In this document: piece by piece, positions 54,694 to 62,526 of the stretch | Layout: the number at the start of each line of letters is the position of its first letter | How positions within the stretch are numbered: the stretch's first letter is position 1 | Origin: Croceibacter atlanticus HTCC2559 | GTDB lineage: Bacteria; Bacteroidota; Bacteroidia; Flavobacteriales; Flavobacteriaceae | Length of the DNA stretch: 64,000 bases | Reading direction: 5' to 3' | NCBI RefSeq assembly: GCF_000196315.1 | Contig: NC_014230.1 | Coordinates: forward strand, 1 to 64,000 | Program-made: the position numbers and the translations under genes | The notes under the pieces: model-generated | What the model was told of the DNA's origin: nothing | What the model saw: the letters and a program-made list of their open reading frames with translations, nothing else | Databases searched by the model: none

Positions 54694-55926
54694 CTAATCG
54701 AATTTTATTGCTTTTATAGGATTTATTTTTGAAATAACATAAGATGGTATGAGCAACATAAGCAAACACAAGGTTAGTGTTCCTAAGTTTACAAATAGAA
54801 TATACCAACCAATATAAACTGGTGCTTCTGTCACATAATAGGTTTCTGGATTAAGCGGAAGTACCTTTAAGTATTTCTGTATAAACAATAATCCTAGACC
54901 GATTAGGTTACCCCAAAATAATCCTACAACAATTAGGTAACCTGCATTATAAAGGAAAATCTTTCTAATACTATTGTCATTACTACCAAGTGCTTTTAAG
55001 ATTCCTATCATTTGTGTACGCTCTAATATTAAAACTAAGAGCGCTGTAATCATATTAATACCTGCAATAAGGATCATTATTCCTATAATAAGAGCAATAT
55101 TAAAATCGAACAGTCCAAGCCATTCAAAAATTGAGTAATACTGTTGCTTTATGGTTTTAGAATCTAAGGTAGAATCTATGTGTTCATATACCTCAACCCC
55201 TTTTTCTTCAAGTTCACTAAAGTCATCTATAAAAACCTCAAAGTGTCCAACATCATTATCATTCCATTTATTTAAACGTCTTATATGCCTTATATCTCCT
55301 ATGACATAGGTTTCATCAAATTCCTGAAAACCTGAATTATATATCCCAACAACTTTAAACGCTCTCAACAAAGGCCTCTCTAATGTGTTATCTCTTAAAA
55401 AGTAGGTAACTGCTTTATCACCTAATTTTATATTTAGTCGATTAGACGTATATTCAGAAATAAGAACTTCATCATTTAAAGACTCCTTGTAATTTGGCAA
55501 TCTGCCTTGCACTACGTAATCTTTAAACACGTCCCAATTATAATCTGTATCTAAACCTTTTATTACAACACCTTCAAAATCATCTTCAGTTCTAATCACA
55601 CCAGCTTTAAATGCTACACCTTGTACGTGGGTAATACCATTTACACTCTTAAATTCTGGGTAAAAGTCTTGATTTTTAGATATAGGTTTCAAACTAACCT
55701 TGGTGTTGTTATTATCGAAATTTGAAATGGTTATATGCCCATTAAACGCAGATATCTTATCTCGTATCTTATTCTGCAATCCTAAACCTGTTGCAAATGC
55801 AATAAGCATCATAATAACACCCACAGCAATTGCCACGATAGCAATTTTAATTATCGGTGCCGAAATGCTACTTTTATACGATTTTGAGCCAATAAGCCGT
55901 TTGGCAATAAAGCGTTCGAGATTCAA
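54694..55926 (-). CDS. LolC/LolE-type ABC transporter permease
   Basis: A 410-residue inner-membrane protein with one N-terminal membrane segment (about 26-49), a periplasmic MacB-like core domain (about 55-265) and three C-terminal segments with the FtsX-type domain (ALLVLILERTQMIGILKALGSND). This layout fits lipoprotein-releasing permeases that send lipoproteins to the outer membrane. The start is TTG at 55926 (NLERFIAKRL), in line with relatives; an ATT further out is the only other choice. The partner ATPase is not next to it. It diverges from namZ with only 11 bases between the start codons. Confidence 0.88.
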   Translation of the reverse strand: MNLERFIAKRLIGSKSYKSSISAPIIKIAIVAIAVGVIMMLIAFATGLGLQNKIRDKISAFNGHITISNFDNNNTKVSLKPISKNQDFYPEFKSVNGITHVQGVAFKAGVIRTEDDFEGVVIKGLDTDYNWDVFKDYVVQGRLPNYKESLNDEVLISEYTSNRLNIKLGDKAVTYFLRDNTLERPLLRAFKVVGIYNSGFQEFDETYVIGDIRHIRRLNKWNDNDVGHFEVFIDDFSELEEKGVEVYEHIDSTLDSKTIKQQYYSIFEWLGLFDFNIALIIGIMILIAGINMITALLVLILERTQMIGILKALGSNDNSIRKIFLYNAGYLIVVGLFWGNLIGLGLLFIQKYLKVLPLNPETYYVTEAPVYIGWYILFVNLGTLTLCLLMLLIPSYVISKINPIKAIKFD

Positions 55927-55937
55927 ATGATTAATTT

Positions 55938-57206
55938 ATGATGAATATGTGGTTCAAAAATACAGCTTTTGTAATGGTTTTTACTTTCCTATCCTGCGGA
56001 AATGGAAAAACTCAAGTAAATAATACGTCCAAAGCTTCAGAAAACGAAAAAATTAAGACAACCCAATCTACTACAACCCGATCACCACAACGCGGACTTT
56101 CGGTAACTGTTGGCGCCAATCAATTTGAGGAATATCTTCCGCTTTTAAAAGACAAGAAAGTGGCAATTGTTGGTAACCAAACCTCAATTGTTTTTAAAAA
56201 TAGCGGATATGTTCACCTTGTAGATACACTTCTTTCTAAAGGAGTTACTATTACGAAAGTATTTGCACCAGAACACGGTTTTAGAGGACAAGCAGATGCT
56301 GGAGAAAAAGTAAACGACTCTAAAGACACTAAAACAGGACTACCCATAATTTCATTATATGGTAATAATAAAAAACCTAGTGTTGAGCAGTTAAATAATG
56401 TAGATGTTATTGTGTTTGACATACAAGATGTTGGCGCACGTTTTTACACTTACATTTCAACATTACATTATATTATGGAAGCTTGTGCAGAACAAGGTAA
56501 ACAGCTTATAGTTTTAGACAGGCCAAATCCTAATGGGCATTATGCAGATGGCCCATTATTAGACCAAAAACATTCTAGCTTTGTAGGTATGCATCCTGTG
56601 CCAGTTGTACACGGTATGACAATAGGTGAATATGCACAGATGATTAGTGGTGAAGGCTGGTTAGACACTCCTAAAAAGACCGACCTTACCGTAATACCTG
56701 TTAAAAATTACAACAAGTCAATGCCTTATAACTTACCTATTAAGCCATCACCTAACTTACCTAACTCCACTGCTGTAAATTTATATCCTACATTGTGTTT
56801 TTTTGAAGGCACTAATGTTAATGCAGGTCGCGGTACCAATAAGCAATTTCAGGTGTTTGGCTCACCGTATTTAAATCCTGAGATTTATAATTTTAAATAC
56901 ACTCCCAAAGCAAATGAAGGGTCAAAATACCCTAAGCATTTGGGAGAGTTATGTTATGGGTTTGATTTAAGCGAAAACAACAAACGTTTCACAGAGCTTC
57001 ATTTAGAAATTTTAATTTCTGCCTATAACAACACAGCAAACAAAGCTGAATTCTTCAATTCATTTTTCACAAAATTAGCAGGAACTACAATCTTACAAGA
57101 ACAAATTGAAAGCGGATTAACTGCTGAAGAAATTTCTGAAACTTGGCAAGAAGGTTTAAAAATTTACAACCAAGTAAGAACAGCTTATGAACTTTATAAA
57201 AGATAG
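55938..57206 (+). CDS. Exo-beta-N-acetylmuramidase NamZ-type lipoprotein (GH171, DUF1343)
   Basis: A 422-residue protein with a lipobox at Cys20 (TFLSCG) and the DUF1343/GH171 domain. Family segments include VAIVGNQTSI, FAPEHGFRGQADAGE, VFDIQDVGARFYTYISTL, LDRPNPNG and MHPVPVVHGMTIGE. NamZ removes terminal N-acetylmuramic acid from peptidoglycan fragments and serves cell-wall recycling. The ATG at 55938 is followed by two in-frame ATGs; the first is taken because the signal peptide needs the basic residue early. It overlaps the promoter zone of the divergent lolC/E gene. Confidence 0.92.
   Translation: MMNMWFKNTAFVMVFTFLSCGNGKTQVNNTSKASENEKIKTTQSTTTRSPQRGLSVTVGANQFEEYLPLLKDKKVAIVGNQTSIVFKNSGYVHLVDTLLSKGVTITKVFAPEHGFRGQADAGEKVNDSKDTKTGLPIISLYGNNKKPSVEQLNNVDVIVFDIQDVGARFYTYISTLHYIMEACAEQGKQLIVLDRPNPNGHYADGPLLDQKHSSFVGMHPVPVVHGMTIGEYAQMISGEGWLDTPKKTDLTVIPVKNYNKSMPYNLPIKPSPNLPNSTAVNLYPTLCFFEGTNVNAGRGTNKQFQVFGSPYLNPEIYNFKYTPKANEGSKYPKHLGELCYGFDLSENNKRFTELHLEILISAYNNTANKAEFFNSFFTKLAGTTILQEQIESGLTAEEISETWQEGLKIYNQVRTAYELYKR
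55955..55962 (-). promoter_or_regulatory. Possible promoter of the LolC/E gene, -7 box TATTTTTG
   Basis: A perfect TAnnTTTG box on the minus strand inside the first codons of the divergent namZ gene. No -33 TTG at the right distance. Confidence 0.35.
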
Positions 57207-57244
57207 TCGCCATAACCTTTAAACATACATATACTTTAGACGAT

Positions 57245-58054
57245 TTGGAGATTTTGGTTTCAACTATGAACCGAAATAACTTCGACTTTCTTAAAGCGAT
57301 GTTTGTGAATATCCCAATTGAGAATTATCACATCCTTATAATTAATCAAACTACTGGAAACAATAAACTTGAAAGTGATTTTGAGAATGTTCGAGTAATA
57401 AATACTACAGAACTTGGTTTGTCTAAAAGCAGAAACATGGCATTAAAACAAGCTCGAAAAAAAATTGTTCTCATTGCCGATGATGATGTTGTCTATTTAA
57501 AAGATTTTGGACAACACGTAATACAAAGTTTCAACAGACAAACAGATGCCGATTTTATTTCATTTAAAACCATAGTAAATGAAAATGGAAAACCTTTTAG
57601 AAATTATGTAAAAGTACCAAGAGCTTTAAAAAAGAAAGAATTAAGAAGAATCTTATCTATTGAAATGTGCTTTAAAAAAGGGTCTATAAAACAAGCCCGA
57701 TTTAATGAGTGGTTTGGTTTAGGTGCTAAGTTTCCAAATATGAGTAATCAATTTTTCTTGAAGGATTTATGGCAACAAGGCCTTAAGTTTTATGAAGACC
57801 CTACACCAATAGTTTTACACGAACCAATATCCTCAAGTGACGAAGTTTCTACAGACAGAATTCTATATACTCGTGGCGCAGTTTTTTATAAAAAATACGG
57901 TAGCTTTGCTTATCTGTATGTAGCAAAATATGGTTTTTTTATGCTTAGAAAAGGTTATGTATCTATCTCTAAGCTTCCAAAAAAGCTATGGAAAATGCAA
58001 GAAGGCATTAGTGATTATAAACAACTTTTAAAACAAGGACTTGACAGAAGATAA
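57245..58054 (+). CDS. Glycosyltransferase, GT2-like (GT-A fold)
   Basis: A 269-residue cytoplasmic or membrane-associated sugar transferase. The GT-A start EILVSTMNRNN and the metal-binding acidic motif ADDDVVY (Asp79-Asp81) are visible, with a conserved GLSKSRNMALK between. The start is TTG at 57245; the first ATG (57266) would cut off the first beta strand, so TTG is preferred. It overlaps the next gene by 14 bases and is therefore coupled to it. Sugar and acceptor are unknown. Confidence 0.82.
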   Translation: MEILVSTMNRNNFDFLKAMFVNIPIENYHILIINQTTGNNKLESDFENVRVINTTELGLSKSRNMALKQARKKIVLIADDDVVYLKDFGQHVIQSFNRQTDADFISFKTIVNENGKPFRNYVKVPRALKKKELRRILSIEMCFKKGSIKQARFNEWFGLGAKFPNMSNQFFLKDLWQQGLKFYEDPTPIVLHEPISSSDEVSTDRILYTRGAVFYKKYGSFAYLYVAKYGFFMLRKGYVSISKLPKKLWKMQEGISDYKQLLKQGLDRR

Positions 58055-58457
58055 GACCACCGTAAAAGACGTAACGTTTTTAGATATTCCAAAAATTATA
58101 GACCCAAGAGGCAACTTAGCAGTTATAGAACAACAAACTATTCCGTTTTCTCATAAACGTGTTTACTATTTATTTGATGTTCCAGAAGGTGCTAAACGTG
58201 GCGGTCATTCCCATATAGAGCAATCTGAAGTTTTAATTGCTTTAAATGGCAGTTTTACCGTAATTGTAGATGATGGTGAAGACAAAAAACGTGTTACTTT
58301 AGATAACCCATTAAAAGGATTACTAATACCTAATGGTATTTGGAGAGAACTTGAAGACTTCACAAAAGGAAGTGTATGCTTAGTACTCGCAAGTGATATT
58401 TTTGAGGAGGCAGATTATATTAGAGAATACACCGACTTTAAATCATCTAAAAGTTGA
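58041..58457 (+). CDS. FdtA/QdtA-like sugar 3,4-ketoisomerase (cupin)
   Basis: A 138-residue cupin. FLDIPKIIDPRGNLAVIEQ, the KRVYYLFDVP segment and RGGHSHIEQSE (metal- or substrate-binding histidines) match the WxcM/FdtA family, which turns dTDP-4-keto-6-deoxyglucose into the 3-keto sugar for dTDP-Fuc3NAc or Qui3NAc. The start appears to be TTG at 58041, inside the previous gene. The aminotransferase and acetyltransferase partners are not in the window. The 3' end overlaps the convergent glycosyltransferase by 15 bases. Confidence 0.85.
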   Translation: MTEDKTTVKDVTFLDIPKIIDPRGNLAVIEQQTIPFSHKRVYYLFDVPEGAKRGGHSHIEQSEVLIALNGSFTVIVDDGEDKKRVTLDNPLKGLLIPNGIWRELEDFTKGSVCLVLASDIFEEADYIREYTDFKSSKS

Positions 58458-59378
58458 TATATAAAAACCTTTTTCTAATAAAAACTGATGTATTTCTTTT
58501 AATGTAACCACTAAACCTACAGGTAGTTTTAAAAGTAATTTCTGTTTTTTATTCAGGTTTTCTAACTCAATTTGATTTTTCCAAAACTTATAATTTTTTG
58601 AATCTTTAGCTAATCGATATGCCAATGCAATTGCATATCTGTTATTATCTAAATACACCTTTAAATCTTTAGACTTACGTTCTGCTTCATTAAATTGATT
58701 AAAGTCCGGAAAGACTTTATCATCTATTTTCAGGTTACTTACTCTGCCCTTAATATTAATTAAATGTGTAACAGTGACAATATTATACAATGCTACTTTG
58801 CCTTGTAATGCTAAGGTTGTCCAAAGTTCTATGTCTTCTCCATGAGTAACACCTTCAGTAAAACCTCCAACTTCAATAAACTTCGCTTTATTAACTGCTA
58901 CAGCGCCCATACCTGCAATTGTAAATGGCAATGAATTTTTAAAATATCCACTAACCACACCTTTATAACCATCTGCTATTGTTCCAAACTGAGCTCTAAT
59001 TTTACTTTTTTCAGATTTTTGTTTTATATAACCCATACAATAAAGAGCACAGGAAGGCATATCAACTATAAGATTATGCAAGGCATTTAAATGATTTGGC
59101 TTCCAGATATCATCTGCATCTAAAAAAGCGATGTAATTAGAAGTTGCTTTTGTTACGCCGTAATTACGAGCAGTTGACACACCTTTATTGTCTTTTGAGT
59201 AAATTACAATTCTATCATCTGTAAAAGATTCAGCAATTTTCAAACTGTTATCTGTAGAACCATCATTTACGATGATTACTTCAAAATCATCAAAAGACTG
59301 CAATAACACAGAATTCAACGTACGCTCAACATATTCTGCTTTATTGAATAACGGTATGATTACTGAAAAAAATGGCAT
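58443..59378 (-). CDS. Glycosyltransferase family 2
   Basis: A 311-residue GT-A transferase with IPLFNKAEYVERTLNSVL at the start, IIVNDGSTDNS (Asp39) and the metal site FLDADDIW (Asp87-Asp90), all standard for GT2 enzymes that extend surface polysaccharides. No membrane segment at the C terminus. Its ATG overlaps the stop of the upstream glycosyltransferase by one base (TAATG). Donor and acceptor are unknown. Confidence 0.9.
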   Translation of the reverse strand: MPFFSVIIPLFNKAEYVERTLNSVLLQSFDDFEVIIVNDGSTDNSLKIAESFTDDRIVIYSKDNKGVSTARNYGVTKATSNYIAFLDADDIWKPNHLNALHNLIVDMPSCALYCMGYIKQKSEKSKIRAQFGTIADGYKGVVSGYFKNSLPFTIAGMGAVAVNKAKFIEVGGFTEGVTHGEDIELWTTLALQGKVALYNIVTVTHLINIKGRVSNLKIDDKVFPDFNQFNEAERKSKDLKVYLDNNRYAIALAYRLAKDSKNYKFWKNQIELENLNKKQKLLLKLPVGLVVTLKEIHQFLLEKGFYISTFR

Positions 59379-60268
59379 TAGTTATAAAGTTTACTATAGT
59401 GATACAACTTAAATAAATCAAAACATCTAATTGAAGGTGATGCACTATTTAGGTTCGCCATGATATATTTTGAGAATAGGCTATATAAGTTTTGAAATAT
59501 GGCTGTCATGTAAAATTGATTAAGCGACAAATATGCTTTATGTAGCGGTCGTTCTTTGGCAGCCAAATTACCTGCTTCTACTTGTTGCTTTAGTGTTGTT
59601 AAAGCTTCAATTTGTTTAGGTAAATACCTATGTATAGGTTCTAGCCCTAAATGATATACGGGATTATGTATATGTTTTACATTTTTACCACTTTGCTTTA
59701 TCGCTTCTAAAAAAATAATATCTGTCCCATAATTAGATGTCGCATTAGTACTTGTTATTTGTATAAACGATGACTTCTGTACACACATATTTGCTGAAAC
59801 AATAGTGCTATAAGGGTTATTTTGCCTCACTGCTACATCGCGCTGTTCTCGAGTCTTACCATATAACCAATGCAATCTAAACTCTTTTGCAGGAGAAACA
59901 TCATCCTTATAAGACACACCTCCAAAAACAAAAGGATGACTCAATTCTGTCTCAAGAAAATATTGCTTTAAAAAATTAGACGCGCACGGTAAAACATCTG
60001 CATCTAAAAACAGCAACCAATCAAATTTGGCTGCATTTGCTAATGCTAATCTAGACTTTAATCTTCCTTTGTTTTTAGCATGCCTTATTATGGTCACTAA
60101 AGGACGTTTCTCTAAAATTTCAAGTTCTAATGTAATATTGGAATTGGTTGATCCGTCATCTAAAATAATGATTTCTAGAGGCTCCTTAATCGCCTTTGCT
60201 TGCACGTCAAGGCTATTAACCAAGGTGCTGCAACTATCATTATATGTAGGGATGAGAATAGAAAGCAA
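59378..60268 (-). CDS. Glycosyltransferase family 2
   Basis: A 296-residue GT-A transferase: SILIPTYNDS start, IILDDGSTNSN (Asp37-Gly39) and FLDADVLP (Asp89-Asp91). The start is TTG at 60268 because the frame has no upstream ATG and the first strand begins there. A -7 box lies 20 bases upstream. It is coupled with the next glycosyltransferase (one-base overlap). Confidence 0.88.
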   Translation of the reverse strand: MLSILIPTYNDSCSTLVNSLDVQAKAIKEPLEIIILDDGSTNSNITLELEILEKRPLVTIIRHAKNKGRLKSRLALANAAKFDWLLFLDADVLPCASNFLKQYFLETELSHPFVFGGVSYKDDVSPAKEFRLHWLYGKTREQRDVAVRQNNPYSTIVSANMCVQKSSFIQITSTNATSNYGTDIIFLEAIKQSGKNVKHIHNPVYHLGLEPIHRYLPKQIEALTTLKQQVEAGNLAAKERPLHKAYLSLNQFYMTAIFQNLYSLFSKYIMANLNSASPSIRCFDLFKLYHYSKLYN

Positions 60269-60287
60269 TAATAAAATATTTATCTTG

Positions 60288-60295
60288 CAAAGATA
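60288..60295 (-). promoter_or_regulatory. Promoter of the minus-strand glycosyltransferase pair, -7 box TATCTTTG
   Basis: A perfect TAnnTTTG match on the minus strand. The box is part of a 15-base inverted repeat (tatctt gca aagata) between two divergent genes; no -33 TTG found. Confidence 0.45.
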
Positions 60296-60309
60296 TTCAA
60301 TTAATCATA

Positions 60310-61578
60310 GTGGCTCTAAAATATAAATCAAGTTACAAAACGCTATATCTACTTCTTAGCATTTCTGTCATTTGGTATGTCTTGGTATTTACAAGTATAA
60401 ATTTGTGGAGCCAGAATTCAATTTATGTAGACTGCTCTACTTACCTAAAAGCTGCACAGTTATTAATTTATGATTTTCAGCCTCACCAATGGCGGCCATT
60501 AGGTATGGCGATTTATGCGACTATACCAGGTGCATTAGGGCAAGATTATCAAAGTGTTTTTACCTATGTAAAACCAATAAACCTTTTACTTTGGTTAGGC
60601 TGCATAACCTTCCTATACCTCATTATCTTAAAGCTAAGCAATAGGAAATTCGCTTTTTATGGTGCGCTTTTATTTATGTCCTGTATAGGTTTAACAGTAT
60701 TAAATAATTTATTGCTTTCTGAAATTCCTTGGTTATTCTGCATTCTCATAGGTATTTATGGCCTAACAAAACATAAGATTGATAACAGTATTTTATGGCT
60801 GAGTGTTGGGATAGCTTTTATAATTATATCTATTGAATTTAGACCAATTTCAAAATTCATAATATTTTTATTACTCGTAATTTATGGGTTTACATTTTTA
60901 AAATCTTTAGCATCTAAAAGTCGTTTTTTTGTTGCCGCTGCTGCTTTAATCATTTTAGGACAATGTAGCTTAATGAAACAAGAGTATGGTGATTTTACAA
61001 TTAGCTACATAGATTCGTTTACAGTACACCATTACCTAACAGAGCCTGCCGCTTTTGCTACATCTAATTACACAGACCGCAAAGCTTTCGAAGACGATTG
61101 GATGTCTCCTTATTTTAATAAACCATATACAGAGCGTCGTGAATATGCTACTTCTAAATTTATTTCTGAAATTTCAGAAAACCCTTTTGGTGTAATAAAC
61201 GTGTACTTAAAAAACCAATTACACAATCTCACCACTCCAAGTTTGTATGTGTTAGATGCTAAAAATTTAAAGAACACACCTTACTTTACGTTAAGCAAGA
61301 CTATACTATTACTGCTTTCAAAATTCCAAAATATTGCATTCTCGTGTTTAGGGATAGTAGGTTTATTATTAACGCTTTTCTTAGCTTTAAAAAAGCAACT
61401 ACAATTTAAAGAAGATAAATTACTGCTATTTATTTCGTTATCCTTAGGATATACAATAACGGTTATAGGGATTTCTGCAGAACAATATGACAGGCTCAAC
61501 GTTCCTAACTATGCCTTAATTATTATTTTGAGTGTTTTATTATATCCAAAACTTAAGTCTTTAAGTAAGGCTAAGTAG
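60310..61578 (+). CDS. Multi-pass membrane protein, GT-C glycosyltransferase-like
   Basis: A 422-residue inner-membrane protein with about ten hydrophobic segments. The first loop (residues about 35-70) has VDCSTYLKAAQLL, with an acidic residue in the position where GT-C enzymes hold the catalytic Asp. The C-terminal DRLNVPNYALIIIL resembles the end of many GT-C/ArnT-like transferases. A polyprenyl-phosphate-sugar dependent transferase role is inferred, not proven. The start is GTG at 60310. It converges with ftsE (8-base overlap). Confidence 0.65.
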   Translation: MALKYKSSYKTLYLLLSISVIWYVLVFTSINLWSQNSIYVDCSTYLKAAQLLIYDFQPHQWRPLGMAIYATIPGALGQDYQSVFTYVKPINLLLWLGCITFLYLIILKLSNRKFAFYGALLFMSCIGLTVLNNLLLSEIPWLFCILIGIYGLTKHKIDNSILWLSVGIAFIIISIEFRPISKFIIFLLLVIYGFTFLKSLASKSRFFVAAAALIILGQCSLMKQEYGDFTISYIDSFTVHHYLTEPAAFATSNYTDRKAFEDDWMSPYFNKPYTERREYATSKFISEISENPFGVINVYLKNQLHNLTTPSLYVLDAKNLKNTPYFTLSKTILLLLSKFQNIAFSCLGIVGLLLTLFLALKKQLQFKEDKLLLFISLSLGYTITVIGISAEQYDRLNVPNYALIIILSVLLYPKLKSLSKAK

Positions 61579-62260
61579 TTTGTTTTTTCTGAACAACCTC
61601 AAATACCTTTTGTCCATCACACTTTAAAGTTTTTGAAGGGTATTTAAGGAGTAAAGCATAATCATGTGTTGCCATTAAAATAGTGTTGCCATTTTTATTT
61701 ATGTCTTGCAACACTTCCATAACCTCAACACTCGTTTGCGGGTCAAGGTTACCTGTTGGCTCATCTGCCAAAATAAGTTCTGGATCATTAAGCAAAGCTC
61801 TTGCTATTGCAACTCTCTGTTGCTCGCCACCAGATAATTGGTAAGGAAACTTAAAGGCTTTGGTTTTCATGCCAACCTTATCAAGAACTTCGTCTATCTT
61901 ACTATCCATCCCTTTTTTGTCTTTCCAGCCAGTTGCTTTAAGAACAAACTCTAAATTACCTCGAATAGTTCTGTCATTCAATAATTTAAAATCTTGAAAT
62001 ACTACACCTAGCTTTCGTCTTAAAAAGGGAATATCTTTCTCTTTTAATGTTCTCAGGTTATAATCTACTATACTACCTTCTCCTTCTTGCAATGGTAAAT
62101 CGCCGTATAGTGTTTTCATAAAACTACTCTTCCCTGTTCCTGTTTTTCCTATTAAATACACAAAGTCACCTTTGTTTATATGCACATCTACTTCAGAAAG
62201 TATAAGGCTTTCACGTTGATAAATTGCTGCATTTTTAAGTTCTAAAACAGTTTCAGACAT
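61571..62260 (-). CDS. ftsE: Cell-division ABC ATPase FtsE
   Basis: A 229-residue ATP-binding protein that with FtsX links the divisome to peptidoglycan hydrolases. Walker A GKTGTGKSS (38-46), Q-loop FQDFKLL, signature LSGGEQQR and Walker B LILADEPTG are intact. The FtsE-type DFVYLIGKTGTGK start and length fit. ftsX is not next to it, as often in Bacteroidota. It lies divergent from the TPR gene. Confidence 0.88.
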   Translation of the reverse strand: MSETVLELKNAAIYQRESLILSEVDVHINKGDFVYLIGKTGTGKSSFMKTLYGDLPLQEGEGSIVDYNLRTLKEKDIPFLRRKLGVVFQDFKLLNDRTIRGNLEFVLKATGWKDKKGMDSKIDEVLDKVGMKTKAFKFPYQLSGGEQQRVAIARALLNDPELILADEPTGNLDPQTSVEVMEVLQDINKNGNTILMATHDYALLLKYPSKTLKCDGQKVFEVVQKKQTT

Positions 62261-62526
62261 TGGTGTAGGTTTTGGGTTAAAAGTACAAATTTTAGCTAAT
62301 GAGGCGTAAAATGTTGCTATAGTTTTTAATATACAGACAACATATTTAAAAAAGCTTCTCTTCTATAACTTCAACTTAAACACCTTAGTATCATCATAAA
62401 TTTACTGTTGTATAATTAACTACGTTAAAGCTGTATAAGATTTGCATAATTATAACAGAACTTTCACGTTATGATAGTCATGAACTTGTAATTTAGTTCT
62501 CCAGAACCTACTAACAATTATTTATA

